Assembly: GCA_027596945.1 (NCBI GenBank)
Contig: JADGJH010000751.1
Coordinates: forward strand, 3,418 to 14,750
Direction: 5' to 3'
Origin: Physocladia obscura
Lineage: Eukaryota; Chytridiomycota; Chytridiomycetes; Chytridiales; Chytriomycetaceae
Length of the DNA: 11,333 nt
A program made the translations under genes and the position numbers. The notes under the pieces are model-generated. The model saw only the letters and a list, made by a program, of their open reading frames with translations, did not search any database and was not told where the DNA came from. This document shows, piece by piece, positions 8,005-11,333 of the stretch (positions are counted from its first letter, which is position 1; every line of letters starts with the position of its first letter).

Positions 8005-9811
8005 ATGGATAGGAGGTTATCTGAGAAGAACAGAAACGAACTTGACGCGCAACATGCGGCTGTACTTCGAAGTCGAGATCGACGCGGACTTCTACGCCGA
8101 CTTCGCGTTGCGGCAGCAGGAAGCGCAGATTTTTCCTCCAATGATTATTTGGGTTTGGGCCGGAGCGAACAAGTGCACAACCTATTCGTTGCTCAGCTGT
8201 CGAATTCGATTGTGCCACCATCTGCATCTGAATCTATATCGAAATCTGTACCGAAATTAAAATCAGCTTTCGATATCCCGGCGTCCGGATTGTCCACAAT
8301 AACCACGATGGGAGTAAGGAATGGAAGCGGTGGATCGCGTTTACTTGCCGGCGATTCACATGTGGCGCGCGCCCTTGAGTCGCGTCTTGCTGCGTTCCAC
8401 GATGCTTCATCCGCTTTGCTGTTTAATTCTGGTTGGGATGCCAATTCCGCAATGCTGGCTGTGGCTTCACATGGTGAAACATACTATTTTTTTTAGAGAA
8501 CCAACAAAACGCCTTTTACCGAAACCTTTTCGCAAAATAGAACATGGCTCGATTTTATTCGACGAATTAATCCACGCATCGATGCACGAAGGCCTCCGCC
8601 GTGTGCGTCCGTCCGTTGCTGTCGAATCATTCCGCCACAACAACACAAAAAGCCTTGCCTCCCTCGTTGACCAACACTGCAAACGCATCACTGCATCGCC
8701 GAATCCAACAGCTGGAATTCTCGTTGTTGTTGAGGCGTTGTATTCGATGGATGGCGACTGCGCTCCACTCCCCGAGATTGTCGCCATTAAACGTCGTCTC
8801 GGCGACCGTGCCGGCGGCATTCACATAATCGTTGACGAGGCCCATTCTTCTGGTGTATGTGGACAAAATGGACGAGGCCTTGTTTACCAATTTAATTTGC
8901 AATCAGACATCTATGCTCGCCTCCACACCTTTGGGAAAGCTCTTGGACAGCATGGCGGTTCGTATTTTTGAGTACAGCATGTTACCAGCGAGTTGAGTTA
9001 TACATACTCTGCTGAAAGTTGGAGTTATGCAAGAAGAAAGTTGCAGGAAATGAGATATTCGAGAATTAATATAATGAAAAGAACAGCGAATCCAGAACGA
9101 ACTATTACAGAGCAAAAAAATAAGCAAAAACTTGCTCCTAAATTATAAAATGTGCCTCTGATAATTATTTCAGCAGTAAATTTTTAACTCATAATTTCAC
9201 AGCTGTAGTATTATGTTCTCCGATATTTCGCGAATATCTCATAAATTATGCACGCCCCCTTATTTATTCAACTTCACTTCCATACCATTCTCTGACTGCA
9301 ATCAACGTCGCGTATGATGTTTTAGAACAAAGGGCAGATGAGGTAATGAGGAACATTAATGAGAAAAAACAAAAAACAAGCAAAACGCAAAGAATTAAGT
9401 ATTCATAAATAGTTGCAAGACGGCCTCAGAGCTCTAATCTTGCACTTCCGCTCCACCCTCACTGCAAAAATTTTTCCACTTGGAATGTCTGCAATCGATT
9501 CTCAAACACCGATTCAAGGTATAATTATTTCGGGAAATGACCGCGTGTCTTTAGTTTGCGAACGCCTGCAATCTGCCGGATACGATGTACGGCCAATTCG
9601 ATCTCCAACAGTTCCGAAAGGTTCAGAACGCTTGCGAATCTGCTTACATGCGTACAATACTGTAGCTGAGATCGATGGGCTAATTTCAGAGATTCAAGCT
9701 GCGTTGATAATTGAAGAAAGTGAATTTGGAAGTAAGGGCGAAAAAAGGCTTGGAAAATTCCAAACAGGCGGAGGACAATTCGTGAATGGATTAGCTACTT
9801 CAAAGTTGTGA
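8005..9811 (+). CDS. 8-amino-7-oxononanoate (KAPA) synthase, BioF-like, with peroxisomal PTS1
   Basis: Four exons (8005-8473, 8541-8957, 9203-9342, 9413-9811) join in phase to 474 residues. It is a PLP enzyme of the alpha-oxoamine synthase family; KAPA synthase joins pimeloyl-CoA and alanine in biotin synthesis. Seen: FSSNDYLGL (43-51), GSGGSRLLAG (107-116), FDELIHASMHEG (163-174), VEALYSMDGD (220-229), VDEAHSSG (254-261, Asp and His that hold PLP), and HTFGKALGQHG (285-295) with the Schiff-base lysine K289. Next come YSTSLPYHS and the family's PTVPKGSERLRICLHAYNT near the C-terminus. The motifs fit fungal BioF-like proteins better than ALA synthase or 2-amino-3-ketobutyrate ligase. The last three residues are SKL, a canonical peroxisomal signal, matching the known peroxisomal site of this step in Aspergillus. 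Residues about 60-104 include a Ser/Pro-rich insert. Exons 1-2 are noticeably GC- and CpG-rich. The start at 8005 is chosen by family length. Confidence 0.9.
8958..9202 (+). other. Intron 2 of KAPA synthase, the longest intron in the window
   Basis: 245 bp between GT at 8958 and AG at 9201-9202. It splits the glycine-alanine step right after the PLP lysine motif (phase 1). It is AT-richer than the flanking exons, has stops in all + frames and contains no recognisable gene. Other complete introns here are 47-141 bp. Confidence 0.85.
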
Positions 9812-9819
9812 ATTTTTTG

Positions 9820-9835
9820 TTCTTTTGCAAAAGAA
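9820..9835. repeat. Perfect 16-bp palindrome just after the KAPA synthase stop
   Basis: TTCTTTTGCAAAAGAA equals its own reverse complement and starts 9 bp after the KAPA synthase stop codon, in the 143-bp gap before the GDP-mannose pyrophosphorylase start. It has no loop, so a dimeric DNA-binding site is more natural than an RNA hairpin. The role is unknown and chance is possible. Confidence 0.5.
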
Positions 9836-9954
9836 ATTATTAAAACCGCCTTGATTTGAGTCATTACGGCTCTTTGGCTTGACTGTCGGATTGCAATGTG
9901 TCTGGAAGGAAGAGAAAAAAAATCAATTTCCAAAAACAAAAGAAGCAAGCAACA
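9836..9954 (+). promoter_or_regulatory. Compact promoter and leader of GDP-mannose pyrophosphorylase
   Basis: Only 143 bp separate the KAPA synthase stop from the next ATG on the same strand, so the 3' end of one gene and the promoter of the other share this space. The 50 bp before ATG 9955 are purine- and A-rich, ending in CAACA before the ATG, an acceptable eukaryotic start context. No TATA box is evident. Confidence 0.45.
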
Positions 9955-11305
9955 ATGAAGGCGTTAATTCTTGTTGGAGGTAACGCAAGTGCAATCAGCA
10001 GAGCGAGCTAAGCCCGATTATGAAAGTGTTTTTTCAATCGGAAAGCCTGTCGCAAATTAGCTCGTTAAAACCTTGTTTTGTTTCAAATTACTGACTCAAT
10101 ATGCAATATGCGGAACGCAGGATTTGGTACGCGCCTCCGTCCGCTGACGTTCTCGAAACCAAAACCGCTCGTTGAGTTCGCAAACAGTCCAATGATTCTA
10201 CACCAAATTGCAGCCCTGGCCAAGGTTTTTTGAAACGGAACAAGAATAATTTGCTGTAAAGCATCCCAACTAACGGTTGCCTGCATCTCCATTTTCCAAT
10301 CCACCCACCCGTTTCTATGACTAGGTTGGTGTTAAGGACATTATCCTTGCAGTTAATTATCAGCCAGACGTGATGGTTGAAGCAATGGCCAAGGTTGAAG
10401 AAGAATTCAACGTCAAAATTCATTTCTCAATCGAACCTGAGCCTCTTGGAACAGGTAATTTCCTTCGTTCTTTCTCATTCGAATTCTTTGTTTTGTATGA
10501 AAAGTCACATGTGTAGCTTGTAAACAAGAAAAAAACGTGTCAATTAATCATAAAAAAAAATACTAAAAAAAAAACACACTTAAATGCACAGCCGGCCCAT
10601 TGGCACTTGCACGAAACATCCTCTTGAAAGATGACGAAGTCTTTTTCGTGCTGAATTCCGATGTAATTTGCGAGTTCCCGTTCGAAGGGTTGCTTGCCTT
10701 TCACAAGTCGCATGGTTGTGAAGGAACACTCATGACGACGCGCGTCGAGGATCCGTCGAAGTTTGGCGTCATTTTGTGCAAACCAGGTTCCACGCAGATT
10801 CAAAAATTTGTTGAGAAGCCAACCGAGTGGGTTGGTGACCAAATAAATGCTGGGATATATATTTTTACGACCGATATTCTATCGAGAATTCAGGTTTTTC
10901 ATTTTTCTGTTATTGTTATCAATTTCTTATGTTTATTTGTTATATTCATGTGAATATCAGAATCGTCCAATGTCAATTGAAAAAGATGTGTTCCCATTAA
11001 TGGCGAAAGCCGGGCAACTGCACTCCATCCCCCTTCAAGGCTTCTGGGCCGATGTTGGCCAACCAAAAGACTTTCTTAAAGGAACTGGCTTGTATCTCAA
11101 TAGTCTCGCAGAATCTGAATCAACCGTATTGAGACTTGCCCCACAAAGTGCTAACATTGTCGGGAACGTATTGATCCATGAAACGGCAGTTATTGGCGAA
11201 AACTGCAAGATTGGTCCCGATGTTACAATTGGTCCTGGGGTTAGAGTTGGAAGTGGCGTTAGATTGAGTAAGAGTGTTTTAATGAAAAACTCCACCATCA
11301 AAGAC
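9955..11305 (+). CDS. Mannose-1-phosphate guanylyltransferase (GDP-mannose pyrophosphorylase), 3' truncated
   Basis: Five exons are visible: 9955-9979, 10121-10224, 10325-10454, 10592-10893 and 10961-11305. They give 302 residues in phase; a donor site GTAAG at 11306 begins an intron that leaves the window. The family is about 360 residues, so about 60 are missing. The enzyme makes GDP-mannose from mannose-1-phosphate and GTP in the cytosol, for N-glycans, O-mannosylation, GPI anchors and wall mannans. Seen: signature [17 protein letters not shown] (8-24), LNSDVIC with metal ligand D110, FVEKP (159-163), NAGIYIF (172-178), [12 protein letters not shown] with second metal Asp D218, then left-handed beta-helix hexapeptides ([18 protein letters not shown]). 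It matches the catalytic Psa1/GMPPB type rather than the longer regulatory GMPPA. The first coding exon is only 25 nt and intron 1 falls inside the glycine-rich nucleotide-binding motif. Confidence 0.93.
9980..10120 (+). other. Intron 1 of GDP-mannose pyrophosphorylase, with a small inverted repeat
   Basis: 141 bp from GT 9980 to AG 10119-10120, splitting the second Gly codon of the nucleotide-binding loop (phase 1). It contains CGAGCTAA at 10004-10011 and its reverse complement TTAGCTCG at 10057-10064, an 8-bp stem with a 45-nt loop. This may bring the intron ends closer together but is short enough to be chance. Confidence 0.75.
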
Positions 11306-11333
11306 GTAAGAAATTGTTTCTTTCATCATAAAT

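Noticed and set aside
8467..8820. 117-residue - strand open frame
   Set aside because: Antisense shadow of GC-rich KAPA synthase exon 2, which carries the catalytic motifs on the + strand.
8005..9811. 5-aminolevulinate synthase or 2-amino-3-ketobutyrate CoA ligase
   Set aside because: Same enzyme fold, but the LYSMDGDCAPLPEI, HTFGKALGQHG and PTVPKGSERLRICLHA motifs plus the terminal SKL fit fungal KAPA synthase better.
10600..10953. Uninterrupted 117-residue frame as a separate gene
   Set aside because: It is exon 4 of GDP-mannose pyrophosphorylase reading through into intron 4; the donor at 10894 and acceptor ending at 10960 restore the family sequence.
1..11333. CRISPR arrays, tRNA or rRNA genes, prokaryotic operons
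   Set aside because: No regularly spaced repeats or RNA gene signatures were seen, and all genes carry spliceosomal-type introns.

Overview
The window is nuclear DNA of a eukaryote. All four genes are split by short GT-AG introns, mostly 47-141 bp with one of 245 bp, and the exons rejoin in frame into conserved proteins. A biotin-pathway KAPA synthase ending in the peroxisomal signal SKL, a fungal-type aconitase and compact gene spacing suggest a fungus or a close relative. The species cannot be named from this sequence.

Layout: (1) 27-880, + strand, the 3' end of a HEAT-repeat protein, tentatively THADA/Trm732 (tRNA 2'-O-methylation partner). (2) 881-1409, AT-rich convergent intergenic DNA. 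(3) 4337-1410, - strand, a complete 11-exon aconitase (761 aa, Fe-S ligands intact). (4) about 4351-7776, a 3.4-kb block with only five CpG dinucleotides, holding two decayed + strand reading frames whose internal stops are mostly TGA. (5) 8005-9811, + strand, a complete 4-exon KAPA synthase (474 aa, C-terminal SKL). (6) 9955 to the right edge, + strand, the first five exons (302 aa) of GDP-mannose pyrophosphorylase.

The genes do not form one pathway. They cover tRNA modification, the citrate cycle or lysine synthesis, biotin synthesis in peroxisomes, and sugar-nucleotide supply for glycosylation and cell wall. The window does not look like a dedicated gene cluster. Its most unusual element is the CpG-depleted block, which looks like an old repeat or insertion eroded by C-to-T change while the flanking genes kept normal CpG. 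All intron-exon joins were made by eye from splice signals, reading frame and family conservation.
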